A stretch of DNA of 64,000 bases from a virus, in IMG/VR virus record IMGVR_UViG_3300044825_001871, positions 1 to 64,000 of that record. One strand, 5' to 3'. Both the position numbers and the translations under genes were made by a program. This document shows positions 62,676 through 64,000 of the stretch, piece after piece (the first letter of the stretch is position 1; each line of letters begins with the position of its first letter). The notes under the pieces were generated by a model, which ran no database searches, had not been told where the DNA came from, and worked only from the letters and a program-made list of their open reading frames with translations.

Positions 62676-64000
62676 ATGAAAATAATAGATCCTTTGGCTC
62701 AATCTTTTTATGTTGAACCGGAAAGTGGCATTTTTGCCACTTCCGTTGATTTATATTTTTATTCAAGAGATCCAGAACTTCCAGTAACTATTCAGTTAAG
62801 ACCCATGCAATTGGGTCTTCCAACTAGTGAGGTTTATCCATTTAGTGAAGTGGTAATTGACCCAAAGGATATTCAAATTTCCGAAGATGCATCTTTACCA
62901 ACTAGAGTTACTTTTGAATCTCCAGTCTATCTTGCAGGAAAACAGTTTCATGCATTAGCAATTTTATCAAACTCTAGCGTTTATAACGTATGGATTTCAA
63001 GATTAACTGAGATTGATGTCAGTACTACTGCTCTCGCAGAGCAAGAGCAAGTTTTAGTTTCTAAACAACCATTAAGTGGTTCATTATTTAAGTCGCAAAA
63101 TGGATCTACCTGGACTCCGAGCCAATTTGAAGATTTAAAATTTAAGTTAAACAGAGCAAACTTTGTAGGAAGTGGAAATATAAACTTTTATAATCCAAAT
63201 TTAAGTCTGGGTAACAATCAAGTAGCTACATTAGTAAGAGACTCCTTAGAGGTAACTTCTAAAAAAGTTAAAGTTGGAATTGGAACTACAATTGCAACAT
63301 CAAATCTTCCCACTTTGGGAAATACAATCATCCAACAAAATAGCAATGCTACAGGCAATTTTGTTGGATATGCGGGATCTGCATTCGGAACTCTAGGAAT
63401 TATTAATGCGGGAATTGGATATACGCCTTCTTCAGGATCTTTTGTATTTAATAATGTTGTACTGAATACAATAACTGGAGATGGTAGAGATGCAAGAGCA
63501 AATATTACTATAACAAATGGAGTTGCAGTAGCTGCAACAATCTCAAATGGTGGAACTGGATACTCCACAGGAGACGTATTGGGAATATCAACGATCGGTG
63601 CACAAAATCTTGGTAGAAACTTAAGACTGTCTGTTTCAGAAGTTTCTGGAGTAAATCAACTAATTATAGATCAAGTTCAAGGAGAATATATTACTGGTGT
63701 CGGAAACACTGTAAGATATGTGAATAATGCAGGAGTTTCTACAGATTTAAATGGCACTGGCGGAAATGTTATCATTCCTATTGGAGGAATAGAAACAATA
63801 TCTGATGGATTGCATATCAAGGTTTACCACAAAAATCATGGAATGAATTCTTCCCAGAATTTGGTAACAATAAGTAATGCAATATCCGATTTGAAACCAA
63901 CTAAACTTTTTAGTAATTATTCATCAACTTCAACTGACAGTATTCCCGTAGAAAGTATTTCTATCGCTAACTTTGATACTTTTGAGAATGTTTCTGTTGC
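62676..64000 (+). CDS. Baseplate/tail structural protein, 3' end outside window
   Basis: Starts M-K-I-I-D-P-L-A-Q-S-F-Y-V-E-P-E-S-G-I-F, then V-D-L-Y-F-Y-S-R-D-P-E-L-P-V-T. As I recall this segment is usually fused behind DUF4815 in other cyanophages, so the gene may be the split-off C-terminal part of that protein. Carries N-A-G-I-G-Y and N-G-G-T-G-Y repeats. At least 441 codons; AAAGG precedes the start. Open to the window edge. Confidence 0.85.
   Translation, partial: MKIIDPLAQSFYVEPESGIFATSVDLYFYSRDPELPVTIQLRPMQLGLPTSEVYPFSEVVIDPKDIQISEDASLPTRVTFESPVYLAGKQFHALAILSNSSVYNVWISRLTEIDVSTTALAEQEQVLVSKQPLSGSLFKSQNGSTWTPSQFEDLKFKLNRANFVGSGNINFYNPNLSLGNNQVATLVRDSLEVTSKKVKVGIGTTIATSNLPTLGNTIIQQNSNATGNFVGYAGSAFGTLGIINAGIGYTPSSGSFVFNNVVLNTITGDGRDARANITITNGVAVAATISNGGTGYSTGDVLGISTIGAQNLGRNLRLSVSEVSGVNQLIIDQVQGEYITGVGNTVRYVNNAGVSTDLNGTGGNVIIPIGGIETISDGLHIKVYHKNHGMNSSQNLVTISNAISDLKPTKLFSNYSSTSTDSIPVESISIANFDTFENVSV

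Overview
The window looks like the genome of a T4-like marine cyanophage (a myovirus of Synechococcus or Prochlorococcus). The evidence is a baseplate block in T4 order (gp25, gp6, a giant gp7-position protein, gp8, a DUF4815 gp10-like protein), T4-type late promoters (NATAAATA) in front of structural genes, two phage tRNAs, free-standing homing endonucleases, and dozens of tiny tightly packed plus-strand genes, several of which I recognise as cyanophage-conserved hypotheticals. No photosynthesis or other auxiliary metabolic gene is visible.

Layout. (1) 1-36.3 kb is an accessory/early region of about 95 small genes. All but one (20598-20798) are on the plus strand and most overlap by 1-8 bases. 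They are grouped into operons by about 20 copies of one cassette: a two-part, often palindromic operator, usually a hairpin, then a TATAAT-like -10 box placed 28-30 bases after the operator. Recognisable products include a GIY-YIG and an HNH homing endonuclease, a DUF4385 protein, an AbrB-like protein, a zinc-ribbon protein, a mini SPFH-like membrane protein, an SF2 helicase, an ArdA-like antirestriction protein, a Toprim protein, a DUF2786 protein, an HNH nuclease next to an adenine methyltransferase, and a DUF6011 protein. Three late-promoter genes here (15616, 17106, 20880) carry a KTF-x-x-F motif like the T4 capsid-targeting sequence and may be internal head proteins; one of them also has an HNH-like domain. 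Genes for tRNA-Ala(TGC) and tRNA-Arg(TCT) lie at 23.05-23.74 kb.

(2) 36.34-38.13 kb is almost gene-free. It holds cyanobacterial DnaA-box-like 9-mers, a 10-bp tandem repeat, a 15-bp terminator stem, an array of at least five repeat units spaced exactly 72 bp, a strong sigma70-type promoter driving a 57-codon gene, and several hairpins. It is a candidate replication and control region.

(3) 38.1-64 kb is the late region: small conserved genes, an HNH endonuclease, a glycosyltransferase-like protein, then the baseplate/tail module including a 4161-residue protein and an unfinished structural gene running off the window.

The two endonuclease genes at 2032 and 9376 share a striking leader: late promoter, inverted-repeat arm, terminator, second late promoter, second arm, start codon. 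This resembles the hairpin-plus-late-promoter timing known for T4 homing endonuclease genes. Nothing here was checked by database search; family names come from recognised motifs.
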